Notes: a model not told the origin generated them from the sequence alone. A stretch of 64,000 bases of DNA from Luteibaculum sp964627445 (GCA_964627445.1 CAZVJF010000003.1:1-64000); one strand, 5' to 3'; positions 43,626 through 53,536 are shown, counted from the first letter of the stretch. Made by a program: numbers and translations.

Positions 43626-45587
43626 TTAGAGTACCGTGAATACGGTTCTTCGGTTTTTAGCACGCCCTGCTGCAGTTTCGTTGGTAGCCACGGGTTGCGT
43701 TTCTCCATAGCCTTTATACTCTAAGCGATCTGCATTTATCCCTTTATCTATGAGGAAGGAATAGACCGCTTTTGCTCGGTTCTCACTTAAAATCTGGTTA
43801 TCCTGCGGTTTACCTACATTATCGGTATGTCCTTCGATGCGTATACGCAACTGAGCGTTTTGCACTAAGAAGCTGTAGAGGTTTTTCAGCTCTACATCAG
43901 AAGCTTTCTTTAAATCATACGAACCACTCGCAAAGAAGATATTGCGCAGCACCACCGACTCCCCTGGCTTTACTTTAGACATTCCAATGTCTAAATACCG
44001 AGGTTTATCTACGTCCGGATTCTCAGATAGGGAGAAGTTTTCAGAGTAAAATAGATATCCATCCTTTTTTACCTCTAACGCGTAATCTTTGTTAGACGGA
44101 AGGGTTACTAAAAACTCTCCTTCTTTATCGCTATTCGATTCCACAATCGTGGCACCCGTTTCCAAATCCAAAAGCTTAAAGCGAGCTTCGAGCGGTTCTT
44201 TAGTCTCTTCGTCAAATACAAAGCCTTTGGTAAAACTTACCGGGACTGGACGCAATTCTTCGGGTAGCTCAAAGGAATATAAATCCAAGCCTCCCAATCC
44301 ACCTTCGCGAGCACTGGCAAAATAAGCGATATCGCCTTTGGAGGAAACCAACAGCGAGTTCTCATCCTTAGCGGTGTTAATGGGGTAGCCCAAATTTTCG
44401 GGTTCGGTCCATTCACCATCGGGACCAATACGGGTTACAAACAAATCCTCTCCACCAAAACCGGGGTGCCCTTTGGAAGCAAAGTATAAGGTTTGACCAT
44501 CGGGGTGAATGTGAACGCTGGACTCATCTCCAGGTGTATTAATGGGCTTGGGCATAGGTACGGCCTGAGACCAACTGCCATCTTCCATCCGCACCGAGAA
44601 CATAATTTCTTGGTTTTCTACTTGTCTATTGCGGTTGCGAACCCCTTTGATAAAGAAAAGCACCCGACCATCGGCACTTAAGCTGGGCTGCGTTTCCCAC
44701 TGCCTGGAGTTTACATTAGGACCTAGGTTAACGGGCTTGGTCCAGTATCCCCCCGAGCGGTAAGAGATAAACAAATCACAACTACCATAGCCTTTCCTAT
44801 CTTGGCCGTAGTCTAAATCACCATACAGTTCACAAGCAGTAAATACCATGGTCTTACCATCGGCTGTAATGGTGGGGGCTCCTTCGTTGTACTCTGTGTT
44901 AATGTGCCCTGTAAGACTTTTCGCCTTTTTCCACACCGCATTTGTAGTGTCTTTTAAAGCCACGTAAAAATCTTCTTGCAGTCCAACGCCACCCACTCTA
45001 GCATCTGGTATTTTACGGGTAAAGAAAAGCTGGCCATCATCGGCTGTTAGGGCGGGGTAATATTCATCGTGTTGCGAGTTAATGGCAGGTCCCAAGTTTT
45101 GTGGATCAAAAGCTACCTTTTGCTTAATCGCTTCTTTCGCAAACACCGCGTTTCTGCGAAGCTCATTGGCATAGGGCTCTAAGGATTCTCTGCGATTCTT
45201 GTACTTAAAATATACCTGAATGTAGTCAAACGCCTCCTCGTACTGCTCTAACTGCATGGCATACTTAGCCATTTTGAAGTAAGCCGTGGGATAGAAATCG
45301 GGGGCGATATCGGTAGCCTTTTGGAAAGCAAGCAAACCATTTTCCGGGTCTCCAGCATTACCATATCCATCCGCTAATATCAAATAGGCTTCTACAAAGC
45401 GGCTGTCTTTTTCAACCGCATCGGATGCGTGTGCAATGGCATCGCTCCAATTGCGAGTACGCATCTTGCTTAATGCCATCTCATAGCTCTTAATAGCGCG
45501 TTTATCGGTAGATGTTTTTACTTGTTGGGCCAGACAAAAGCTGCCTAACAACATGCATGTAATAAAGGAAAATAGGTAGGATTTCAT
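43626..45587 (-). CDS. TPR-PD40-OmpA protein (second copy, PorE-like)
   Basis: The protein has 653 residues with a normal signal peptide (GSFCLAQ, no lipobox, unlike the copy at 10543). TPR motifs lie at about 25-160, then PD40 beta-propeller blades (EYYPALTADDGQLFFTR and DESSVHIHPDGQTLYFASKG). A carboxypeptidase-regulatory-like beta domain follows, and an OmpA C-terminal domain closes the protein (IEGHTDNVGKPQDNQILSENRA). It should link the outer membrane to peptidoglycan. Its start overlaps queE by 4 bases, although the two functions look unrelated. No PorP/SprF gene is next to this copy. Confidence 0.85.
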   Translation of the reverse strand: MKSYLFSFITCMLLGSFCLAQQVKTSTDKRAIKSYEMALSKMRTRNWSDAIAHASDAVEKDSRFVEAYLILADGYGNAGDPENGLLAFQKATDIAPDFYPTAYFKMAKYAMQLEQYEEAFDYIQVYFKYKNRRESLEPYANELRRNAVFAKEAIKQKVAFDPQNLGPAINSQHDEYYPALTADDGQLFFTRKIPDARVGGVGLQEDFYVALKDTTNAVWKKAKSLTGHINTEYNEGAPTITADGKTMVFTACELYGDLDYGQDRKGYGSCDLFISYRSGGYWTKPVNLGPNVNSRQWETQPSLSADGRVLFFIKGVRNRNRQVENQEIMFSVRMEDGSWSQAVPMPKPINTPGDESSVHIHPDGQTLYFASKGHPGFGGEDLFVTRIGPDGEWTEPENLGYPINTAKDENSLLVSSKGDIAYFASAREGGLGGLDLYSFELPEELRPVPVSFTKGFVFDEETKEPLEARFKLLDLETGATIVESNSDKEGEFLVTLPSNKDYALEVKKDGYLFYSENFSLSENPDVDKPRYLDIGMSKVKPGESVVLRNIFFASGSYDLKKASDVELKNLYSFLVQNAQLRIRIEGHTDNVGKPQDNQILSENRAKAVYSFLIDKGINADRLEYKGYGETQPVATNETAAGRAKNRRTVFTVL

Positions 45588-46207
45588 TCTATGCCAATGT
45601 ATTTATGCGTTTGCAAGGAGATGCGCCATTTTGGGTTTTGGTGGATGTAGTTAACGATGCGCGGTGCCATCTCATCGCGCTTACTCCACTCGGGTTGTAA
45701 CAAAAAATGTGCCTCCTTGGTGCTTACCTGTTTCGCATGCTCTTCGGCCCAAGCCAGGTCACTTTTATGGTACACCACAACCTTTAGCTCATTGCAGTGC
45801 TGGTAAAATTCAGGTAATGCGGGTTTAAATTTCTTTGGGCTCAAGGTTATCCAATCCCAGTTACCAGACAAGGGATAGGCACCACTGGTTTCTACGTGGC
45901 AGCGTTTGCCCAAGGCTTTAATTTTTGAGGTAAGCGGTTCCATGTCGTAGATAAAAGGTTCGCCACCGGTAATCACCACAATATCTCCGGTAAAATCATC
46001 CAACCAAGATAAAACGGTTTCATAATCAGTCCATTGTTCGGTGGACACCTCCCAGCTTTCTTTTACATCGCACCAAACGCAGCCAACATCGCAACCGGCA
46101 AGGCGTATAAAGTAAGCATCGCAGCCCGCGTAAAAGCCCTCGCCTTGGAGCGTTCTAAAGTGCTCCATTACGGGTACGTGTGTTTTAATAGAAGGTTTGT
46201 GAGACAT
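45584..46207 (-). CDS. queE: 7-carboxy-7-deazaguanine synthase
   Basis: The protein has 207 residues from the ATG at 46207 (MSHKPSIKTHVPVMEHFRTL). It is a radical-SAM enzyme with the cluster cysteines in GCDVGCVWCD (C-x3-C-x2-C) and the EG stretch GEGFYAGCDAYFIRLAG. It makes the deazaguanine ring for queuosine tRNA modification. QueC, QueD and QueF are not in this window. Length is normal. It overlaps the PD40/OmpA gene downstream by 4 bases. Confidence 0.93.
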   Translation of the reverse strand: MSHKPSIKTHVPVMEHFRTLQGEGFYAGCDAYFIRLAGCDVGCVWCDVKESWEVSTEQWTDYETVLSWLDDFTGDIVVITGGEPFIYDMEPLTSKIKALGKRCHVETSGAYPLSGNWDWITLSPKKFKPALPEFYQHCNELKVVVYHKSDLAWAEEHAKQVSTKEAHFLLQPEWSKRDEMAPRIVNYIHQNPKWRISLQTHKYIGIE

Positions 46208-46443
46208 GGAGTTGCAAAAGAACAAAAAACCCACGTAGTAAGGTACTCAGAAAACTGTGATCTTGTAAGATTACTGCAACCCGGTTGCTCTGGCTTCCTC
46301 TGGTTTAATACCGCAAGGGTCAAGGCCTGTCATTACAAACATGGAATCGCATATTTTCTAAAGTAGTGTTAGTCTTCGGACCTTACTACGCGGGCTATTT
46401 TAAATGCTAAACTCCGTTTAACAATAGCAAGATACTAAAAAAT

Positions 46444-47331
46444 CTATACAGCGTACACACCGGGTGCACTACTAAACCAACGGGTAAGATTTTGACCTAA
46501 AAGCTGCTCCAGATCCGCTACTTCGCTATACAGTAGCTCCGACACGTGGTATGGAATTCTCGCTTCCTCCATTCGGGTACGTTTGCCATTAAGAGGCATT
46601 CCATGGCTTTCTTTATTGTTGTCCACGGTGGGTAACAAATCTTTCAGAAAAAATTTCTTCAATCCATCCAATACGGTGGCATCACGCGTTGCGGCCCTTT
46701 CATAATTCCTTTTGGCTGCATAGTTGGCATCAACTCCTAAAAACTTGAATACGCCCTCTATGGTGCGTGTAGAGTTTTCTTGCAAGTCCAAATCGGTAAT
46801 GACATAAAACTGGTCGGGATGAAAAACAGATAACCAAGGTTTCAGCAGACTATGGTATCGGCTGGAATTTAGGTACAGCCCCAAGCTCATACCCTTACGC
46901 GTAAACATAGCGTTGCTCAGTAATTCTTGCTCTCGCTCAATGGCACGCTCTAAAGGAAGTTCTTCCAAACCGCTATCGCGATTGTTGAGATAATCATCCA
47001 ACAGGCGCACTACGGGATTTTTTAAATAAACCACAAAACGCAGTTCGCGCATATCACCGTTGTATAAAAAGCGAAGGCGCTTTAATACCTTATCAGGGTA
47101 CAGCAAGTAATCGGGAGCAACATCCCCTTTAATAAGCCCCTCATGAGCTTGTGAGAAAAGCGAATAGTAATAACCGATTCCTTTTCTATAAAAATCATCA
47201 TTAGAAAAGTAATTGAGGTTTTGCTGCTGCGGTAAATATATTTGCCCGTGCGCTTGCAGTAATTTGGTAAGCCAAGCGATACCTCCGTGTGGCGGGCCTA
47301 TGACAAAAAACTTCGGCAGGTTTACAATCAA
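46444..47331 (-). CDS. Sulfotransferase-fold protein
   Basis: The protein has 295 residues. The start (FFVIGPPHGGIAWLTKLLQAH) matches the PAPS-binding loop of sulfotransferases, but the usual K/R-x-G-T-T/S is changed (PHGGIAW). The 3'-phosphate motif is present in altered form (LKNPVVRLLDDYLN, usually RNP...S.Y). The later YVITDLDLQENSTRTIEGVFKFLG segment is typical. It may sulfate a polysaccharide or may have lost activity. It stands alone, about 80 bases downstream of the adhesin terminator in the direction of transcription. Confidence 0.7.
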   Translation of the reverse strand: MIVNLPKFFVIGPPHGGIAWLTKLLQAHGQIYLPQQQNLNYFSNDDFYRKGIGYYYSLFSQAHEGLIKGDVAPDYLLYPDKVLKRLRFLYNGDMRELRFVVYLKNPVVRLLDDYLNNRDSGLEELPLERAIEREQELLSNAMFTRKGMSLGLYLNSSRYHSLLKPWLSVFHPDQFYVITDLDLQENSTRTIEGVFKFLGVDANYAAKRNYERAATRDATVLDGLKKFFLKDLLPTVDNNKESHGMPLNGKRTRMEEARIPYHVSELLYSEVADLEQLLGQNLTRWFSSAPGVYAV

Positions 47332-47412
47332 TGCTAGCGGGTTTTAATGGATGCAGCTAATATTGTATTTAACCGCGCAAACCGTCTTAAGTTGATTTTA
47401 AGCCTACATAAA

Positions 47413-47437
47413 AAAAGCCCCGTTAAACGGGGCTTTT
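47413..47437 (-). terminator. Terminator of the CUB/GEVED adhesin gene
   Basis: AAAAGCCCCGTT / AACGGGGCTTTT around one base (10-bp effective stem). On the minus strand it is followed by a T run. It lies 23 bases after the stop at 47460. Confidence 0.85.
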
Positions 47438-47459
47438 CCTTACCAAATTGTTAAGCTTA

Positions 47460-50363
47460 CTATTTGCGGACAACAATTTTACGCGTAGTACGCGCGCTGT
47501 CGGTCGTTATTTGTAGGAAATACACCCCTTCGGCAACCTCCAGATTCAACTGCATGGTGCTGTTGTTGGTAGTTTCTTGGAATACTACTGCACCGTTTAC
47601 ATCGAGAACCGTAAAACGCGTAGCTCCTTCAGAGGGTATATTTACAATGTTTAAGATGTTGTTAGTTGGATTGGGGTATACGTCCACCAAACGCAGCACA
47701 CCCTCATCGATGCTGTTGGGATCAAACAAGAACACATCGCTAGTATCTGAGAAGCAGCCCTCTGGGCTTACTAACACTACTTGGTATTCGCCTGGTTCAT
47801 CCAGTACAATGGTATCGTTAATGGAGATATTCGTTCCATCCAAGATCCATATCCGAGCGTTGCCTTCTGCTCCTGCAACATACAAGATGCTGTCTTCGCG
47901 AGTAATCTCGGGCTGGGCTGGAGCTTCGTTAAATACCACGTCTGCAGTATCTGACAAGGCCGTGCATCCAAACTCGTTGGTAATGCTGCCAAAATACGAA
48001 CCGCTCTCAAATACGGTAATGCTGGCGGTCGTTACTCCTGCGGGAACCGTCCATTCCATACCCTCAACACCGGTAATTACCAATGAATCTGTTCCTGCAC
48101 ACAAGCTTTGCTCGCTGTCAAAATCCAATACAATAGCTTCTGGTGTCGGGTTTACTTTTACAAATACAGAATCGCTTACAAAAGCACATCCGTCCTTGGT
48201 CACCGTAGCTTTATACAAGCCTTCGGTAGATACTACTAAGGTGTCATTGGCGGTGCTGTTGGCATCGTTCCAAACTGCATCTGCATTGTTTACCGTCAAA
48301 ATAAATTCGTTGCCTTCGCAAAGCGCAACCGTATCTGCGCTTTCATTCAATTGCAAAGGAGCATCCAGTTCCACTATGGTTACATCAATGGCCTCTGACG
48401 TTGTGCTGCATCCGTTAGCATCAGTATAGGTGTAGCTGTAGCTACCGGTTTCTGCAATGGTGATGGTATCGGTAGTGGCTCCGTTAGACCAGGTAATGCC
48501 GTTGTCGTAATTCGCGGCTTGCATGGCTACTTCATCCTCTGGACAGTTTACCGCTTCACCCGCAAAAAAGTCAATCTCAGCTTCTGCTAAAGGTGCCAAA
48601 CGCTCCTGGGTTACTACCGCAGAAGTATCTGAACAGCCATTTGATGTTACAATAGCGCGGATAAACTTCTCACCTGCGTTGGGCTGGTTGTACAACACGG
48701 TATCGCCACTTAAGTAATTGGGCGGAAAGTCTGTGAACGTAACGTTATCATCCGACTCCTGGAATACCGCATTAAAATTGGCGTTATATAGAAACTTAAT
48801 GTCTTCGTTGCTACAAGCTACCGGGTTTAACAGCTCGATGTCTTCTGCTTGCAATACCGACTTAATTACCAACTCCTGAGTAGCTGTGTTGCTTTGGCAA
48901 CCCCTAGCATCGGTAACTGAAACCGACAAAGTATATACGCCAGGTGTAGGATTTACCAGATTAGGCATTTCGGCACTCACATCGTCTAAAAAGTCAGCGC
49001 CATCGCCACTCCAAGTATAATCATACGGTGTATCACCCCCACTAACTACCGCGCTAAAGGTAAACGACTCGTTCGGGCAAACGGAAACGCTTTCTGCATC
49101 AAAAGCGGCCGTGGGGTTGGTGTTGCCCGTAGAAAAGGTAAATACCTCACAACCAAAAGACTGGCCGTTTTCATTTACCGCTTCTACCTCCCACTCAAAA
49201 TCGCTGTTGGCAGGTAGGTTAGATACGATTGTGGTGGTATCCTGAATTCCAGTAATGCTTTCTACAGTTTCACCATCACTATTTCGAACGGTTAGATGGT
49301 AAGAATTGGCATCTTGTACTGCATTCCATTTAAAAGGTATGGTGGTACATAAATTCACCGACCCATCTGCAGGTTCTAGTTTATTTGGGCATCCTGGTAG
49401 TGGCGCTGCTGGATCTATAATCAGTATTGTATAATCTTCTGTTTCACCGTCCACTGATTCACCACATGCAGTTGCTGGCCCCAGCCCAAATACCTGGTCA
49501 TATAATCGAACACGCAGACGCGTAGGTCCTGGCACAATATCTTGAGGAGGAACAATAACTCCGGTGAAATCGCCCGTAGCTGCATTTTGAGTGGCAACCA
49601 TGGGGTGTCTCTCTGTTGCCTCATCAAAGGTGAAATCTTGGTTCCAATCAATGTATACATCTACTTGCTCTACACCGAGCCCGCCATCTATAACTCCAGA
49701 GCAGGAAATTTGATCACCGACCGTCCATTCGATAATGGAGTCCGTTAAGTCTTGATACGAAAGGTCGTTTACTAATTGATCACATGGATCAGTGTCAAAA
49801 CTGAATGTATTAAATGTGAAGTTGAGTAATTCCACAAACTTGCCATCATCCCCGCAGGGAGGACCACTCGCCTCGCAATATGGGTCTTCTCCGTCTTCTC
49901 CTTCCGCGTAGGACTGAATCGGTGGCATATTACCTGTAGACCAAGCCATTATAAATCCACGTTTCTCAGTTCCTCCATCGGCAAACAACTGAATGGTAAC
50001 TGCATCGCCCGTAGAAGTAAATTCAGGCGGATTCTCTGTACCACAGTACGCTCCTACTTCTGTAGCATTGGTGTCCTCACCATCAAAAACAGTAACAAAA
50101 TCGTAAATGCACAAGCTGGGATCACCTAACTCGTTGGTTTCTATGTCAAACTCATCGAAACGAATGGTAACGGGTTTGCCATTAGCTGACTTTATGGTCG
50201 TAAAAGAGTTTTGATTCGGTCTATAATTAAACTCCTTTCCGCCATCATCGTACAAAATACCACTTGTATCGTTGACCGTTTGATTATTCATATCGTACTC
50301 TGGCACTTGCGATTTCAAGCTAATGCAAAGCACCAAGAGTGTGAGGGTAGCGATTACTTTCAT
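47460..50363 (-). CDS. Large secreted T9SS type A protein with CUB and GEVED domains
   Basis: The protein has 967 residues from the ATG at 50363, chosen for the signal peptide MKVIATLTLLVLCISLKSQ. A CUB-like domain (~60-150, DFVTVFDGEDTNATEVGAYCG) is followed by a GEVED domain (VDIYIDWNQDF-type core, ending SVDGETEDYTILI). Then come a fibronectin-like domain (SNLPANSDFEWEVEAV), a PKD domain and Ig-like units. The type A sorting domain closes the protein (VDVYPNPTNNILNI ... EGVYFLQITTD). It should be a surface or released adhesin. Its 1.5-kb middle-to-3' part is shared with the gene at 50455. Confidence 0.88.
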   Translation of the reverse strand: MKVIATLTLLVLCISLKSQVPEYDMNNQTVNDTSGILYDDGGKEFNYRPNQNSFTTIKSANGKPVTIRFDEFDIETNELGDPSLCIYDFVTVFDGEDTNATEVGAYCGTENPPEFTSTGDAVTIQLFADGGTEKRGFIMAWSTGNMPPIQSYAEGEDGEDPYCEASGPPCGDDGKFVELLNFTFNTFSFDTDPCDQLVNDLSYQDLTDSIIEWTVGDQISCSGVIDGGLGVEQVDVYIDWNQDFTFDEATERHPMVATQNAATGDFTGVIVPPQDIVPGPTRLRVRLYDQVFGLGPATACGESVDGETEDYTILIIDPAAPLPGCPNKLEPADGSVNLCTTIPFKWNAVQDANSYHLTVRNSDGETVESITGIQDTTTIVSNLPANSDFEWEVEAVNENGQSFGCEVFTFSTGNTNPTAAFDAESVSVCPNESFTFSAVVSGGDTPYDYTWSGDGADFLDDVSAEMPNLVNPTPGVYTLSVSVTDARGCQSNTATQELVIKSVLQAEDIELLNPVACSNEDIKFLYNANFNAVFQESDDNVTFTDFPPNYLSGDTVLYNQPNAGEKFIRAIVTSNGCSDTSAVVTQERLAPLAEAEIDFFAGEAVNCPEDEVAMQAANYDNGITWSNGATTDTITIAETGSYSYTYTDANGCSTTSEAIDVTIVELDAPLQLNESADTVALCEGNEFILTVNNADAVWNDANSTANDTLVVSTEGLYKATVTKDGCAFVSDSVFVKVNPTPEAIVLDFDSEQSLCAGTDSLVITGVEGMEWTVPAGVTTASITVFESGSYFGSITNEFGCTALSDTADVVFNEAPAQPEITREDSILYVAGAEGNARIWILDGTNISINDTIVLDEPGEYQVVLVSPEGCFSDTSDVFLFDPNSIDEGVLRLVDVYPNPTNNILNIVNIPSEGATRFTVLDVNGAVVFQETTNNSTMQLNLEVAEGVYFLQITTDSARTTRKIVVRK
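47719..49230 (-). repeat. Duplicated cassette, copy 1
   Basis: 1512 bases that match 50708-52219 at a constant offset of 2989 with no gaps. Bases 47719-48866 look identical by eye; 48867-49230 carry about 20 differences. The match ends at the linker before the sorting domain. Confidence 0.93.
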
Positions 50364-50405
50364 GAATTCTCGTCTTTTTTTAAAAGGCATTTTAAGGTAA
50401 AAATT

Positions 50406-50433
50406 AAAAAGGGAGGCATGAGCCTCCCTTTTT
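50406..50433 (-). terminator. Terminator of the second GEVED adhesin gene
   Basis: Stem AAAAAGGGAGGC / GCCTCCCTTTTT with a 4-base loop, 21 bases after the stop at 50455 and 43 bases before the next ATG (50363). Confidence 0.85.
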
Positions 50434-50454
50434 AATTGTGTTGCTACCTTATTA

Positions 50455-53427
50455 TCAATTACTTAATAGTTTAACGGTCCAGCTAGCACCGTCTGTGCTT
50501 ACTTGTAAAAAGTAATACCCTTGCGTAGGTACAGCGATTTGTCCTGTAGTACCCGAAGCTACGGATCCTTCCTGTAACATTCTACCATCCGCTGCTATCA
50601 GTCGGAAACTTACATTTTGCTCAGTTTTCAGATAAACAGTGTTATCTGTTGTTGGCACAGGATAAACCTGAATCCCGGCATCTGCTAGGGATTCTTGTAT
50701 TCCAATAGGATCAAACAAGAACACATCGCTAGTATCTGAGAAGCAGCCCTCTGGGCTTACTAACACTACTTGGTATTCGCCTGGTTCATCCAGTACAATG
50801 GTATCGTTAATGGAGATATTCGTTCCATCCAAGATCCATATCCGAGCGTTGCCTTCTGCTCCTGCAACATACAAGATGCTGTCTTCGCGAGTAATCTCGG
50901 GCTGGGCTGGAGCTTCGTTAAATACCACGTCTGCAGTATCTGACAAGGCCGTGCATCCAAACTCGTTGGTAATGCTGCCAAAATACGAACCGCTCTCAAA
51001 TACGGTAATGCTGGCGGTCGTTACTCCTGCGGGAACCGTCCATTCCATACCCTCAACACCGGTAATTACCAATGAATCTGTTCCTGCACACAAGCTTTGC
51101 TCGCTGTCAAAATCCAATACAATAGCTTCTGGTGTCGGGTTTACTTTTACAAATACAGAATCGCTTACAAAAGCACATCCGTCCTTGGTCACCGTAGCTT
51201 TATACAAGCCTTCGGTAGATACTACTAAGGTGTCATTGGCGGTGCTGTTGGCATCGTTCCAAACTGCATCTGCATTGTTTACCGTCAAAATAAATTCGTT
51301 GCCTTCGCAAAGCGCAACCGTATCTGCGCTTTCATTCAATTGCAAAGGAGCATCCAGTTCCACTATGGTTACATCAATGGCCTCTGACGTTGTGCTGCAT
51401 CCGTTAGCATCAGTATAGGTGTAGCTGTAGCTACCGGTTTCTGCAATGGTGATGGTATCGGTAGTGGCTCCGTTAGACCAGGTAATGCCGTTGTCGTAAT
51501 TCGCGGCTTGCATGGCTACTTCATCCTCTGGACAGTTTACCGCTTCACCCGCAAAAAAGTCAATCTCAGCTTCTGCTAAAGGTGCCAAACGCTCCTGGGT
51601 TACTACCGCAGAAGTATCTGAACAGCCATTTGATGTTACAATAGCGCGGATAAACTTCTCACCTGCGTTGGGCTGGTTGTACAACACGGTATCGCCACTT
51701 AAGTAATTGGGCGGAAAGTCTGTGAACGTAACGTTATCATCCGACTCCTGGAATACCGCATTAAAATTGGCGTTATATAGAAACTTAATGTCTTCGTTGC
51801 TACAAGCTACCGGGTTTAACAGCTCGATGTCTTCTGCTTGCAATACCGACTTAATCACCAACTCCTGAGTAGCTGTGTTGCTTTGGCAACCTCTAGCATC
51901 GGTAACTGAAACCGACAAGGTATATACGCCAGGGGTTGGATTTACCAGATTGGGCATTTCGGCACTCACATCGTCTAAAAAGGCAGCGCCATCGCCACTC
52001 CACGTGTAGTCGTAAGGAGTATCGCCCCCACTAACTACTGCGCTAAAAGTAAACGACTCGTTCGGGCAAACTGAAACGCTTTCTGCATCAAAAGCGGCCG
52101 TAGGGTTGGCGTTGCCCGTAGAAAAGGTAAATACCTCACAACCAAAAGACTGGCCGTTTTCATTTACCGCTTCTACCTCCCATTCAAAATCGCTGTTGGC
52201 AGGTAGGTTAGATACGATTTGAGTCGTATCGGTTAGCCCATCGAAACGGAATTCGTTTTCAGACCCCAGTTGGGAAATAACCAAGTTGTACGAATCCGCT
52301 TCAGCCGCAGTAGTCCACGTAAACTCTAGGTTTGTACATAGGTTGTCGGCCATATCAGCTGGAGCAACAAGCGCTGCACACTCGGGTACTGGAGCTGCAG
52401 GATCCTGAATAAAAATGGTATAGTCTTCTACTTCTCCGATGGGCTGTGCTCCGCATGGTTCTGGTGTACCTAACAATGCGGTAGTTCTAATTCGCATACG
52501 ATATAATCCAGTGGAAACTGTTGGATTCGCAATAATGGCAGCAAAAACACTATCTCCCTGGGGGGGCAGACTGAGCAATGAAGTTTCGGTTTCGTCAAAG
52601 GCAAAATCTTGATTCCAGTCAATGTACACTGCTCCGACCTGAGCGGCATTATTATTTACAGCATTATCTCGCGTTCCTGTCGATACAACAACGGTATAGG
52701 GGTTTCCCGCAGTCCATGTAGCGACAATATCCGTGTAATCTCCATATACATCGCAAGCTGTCTGGTTAACCACCTCTCCATTATCATCTTGGATTTTAAC
52801 TTCATCGATAAAGGTAAATGCAGAATCTGTGACCGTGGGATCATTTGTATTCGTAGAGGTAGATGCACAAAAAGGATCTCCAGAAGCGTCACAGTAATCG
52901 GGTTCATTGGGGTTTTCAGGTATTACATCTACCACAGAAATGGAAAAATCTACGGAGTGGTATACAGTTCCAGATCCGTAACAAGCATCTCCTTGTGCCA
53001 GCGCTACATCCACGGCATTCATTAATTTCACTCGCATGCGATAGGTTCCTGTTGCCGTTCCTGGTGGGGGCACTACGGCCGCTGTTTGTCCTACTGAAAT
53101 GTGCCCAGCAAACTGAATCATTTCGGTGGGCTCAAAGGATATGCTATTGTCCCAATCGACCCACCCAACAACTGCGGCATCCGTGTAAGTTGCATTTTGC
53201 GTACTCATAACAGCTCCAGTGGCCGTTGTAAATAGCGTATCCGTGGTTTGCTCTGAGGTTCCTGGACATGAGTTTATAGGATCAAACTGCCGTCCCGACA
53301 TTTCTATGAACAATAAAGAATCTGTTTGTACACCTGGAAATGCCTCACGACAATTAACAAAACAGTATTGTTGTGCATTTAAGACATACGCTCCGAGAAA
53401 GAAAAAAAGTAATAGTAGTTTCCTCAT
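50455..53427 (-). CDS. Large secreted T9SS type A protein with two GEVED domains
   Basis: The protein has 990 residues with signal MRKLLLLFFFLGAYVLNAQ. Two GEVED domains lie in the first ~340 residues (WVDWDNSISFEP and VYIDWNQDFAFDE ... GEVEDYTIFI). The fibronectin, PKD and Ig-like body is almost the same as in the neighbour at 47460. The sorting domain differs (IQVYPVPTTDNTVYLKT ... TQGYYFLQVSTD). It probably lies on the surface. The duplicated body with different N- and C-terminal ends shows mixing of modules between neighbours. Confidence 0.88.
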   Translation of the reverse strand: MRKLLLLFFFLGAYVLNAQQYCFVNCREAFPGVQTDSLLFIEMSGRQFDPINSCPGTSEQTTDTLFTTATGAVMSTQNATYTDAAVVGWVDWDNSISFEPTEMIQFAGHISVGQTAAVVPPPGTATGTYRMRVKLMNAVDVALAQGDACYGSGTVYHSVDFSISVVDVIPENPNEPDYCDASGDPFCASTSTNTNDPTVTDSAFTFIDEVKIQDDNGEVVNQTACDVYGDYTDIVATWTAGNPYTVVVSTGTRDNAVNNNAAQVGAVYIDWNQDFAFDETETSLLSLPPQGDSVFAAIIANPTVSTGLYRMRIRTTALLGTPEPCGAQPIGEVEDYTIFIQDPAAPVPECAALVAPADMADNLCTNLEFTWTTAAEADSYNLVISQLGSENEFRFDGLTDTTQIVSNLPANSDFEWEVEAVNENGQSFGCEVFTFSTGNANPTAAFDAESVSVCPNESFTFSAVVSGGDTPYDYTWSGDGAAFLDDVSAEMPNLVNPTPGVYTLSVSVTDARGCQSNTATQELVIKSVLQAEDIELLNPVACSNEDIKFLYNANFNAVFQESDDNVTFTDFPPNYLSGDTVLYNQPNAGEKFIRAIVTSNGCSDTSAVVTQERLAPLAEAEIDFFAGEAVNCPEDEVAMQAANYDNGITWSNGATTDTITIAETGSYSYTYTDANGCSTTSEAIDVTIVELDAPLQLNESADTVALCEGNEFILTVNNADAVWNDANSTANDTLVVSTEGLYKATVTKDGCAFVSDSVFVKVNPTPEAIVLDFDSEQSLCAGTDSLVITGVEGMEWTVPAGVTTASITVFESGSYFGSITNEFGCTALSDTADVVFNEAPAQPEITREDSILYVAGAEGNARIWILDGTNISINDTIVLDEPGEYQVVLVSPEGCFSDTSDVFLFDPIGIQESLADAGIQVYPVPTTDNTVYLKTEQNVSFRLIAADGRMLQEGSVASGTTGQIAVPTQGYYFLQVSTDGASWTVKLLSN
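50708..52219 (-). repeat. Duplicated cassette, copy 2
   Basis: Second copy of the 1512-base cassette (see 47719-49230). Identity is complete over 50708-51855 by eye, then about 94-95 % with mostly silent changes. Confidence 0.93.
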
Positions 53428-53536
53428 AATATGATATGGTTCAGGTTAAGCATTCGTAGGTTATATTTTTTATTTCATATTCGATTTTTCCCAACCAAAA
53501 TATCTGGTTCGAGACTCGCATTAGATGCTTAATTGT

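Noticed and set aside
46235..46443. Possible RNA gene between queE and the sulfotransferase gene
   Set aside because: No tRNA-like cloverleaf or strong terminator was found on either strand.
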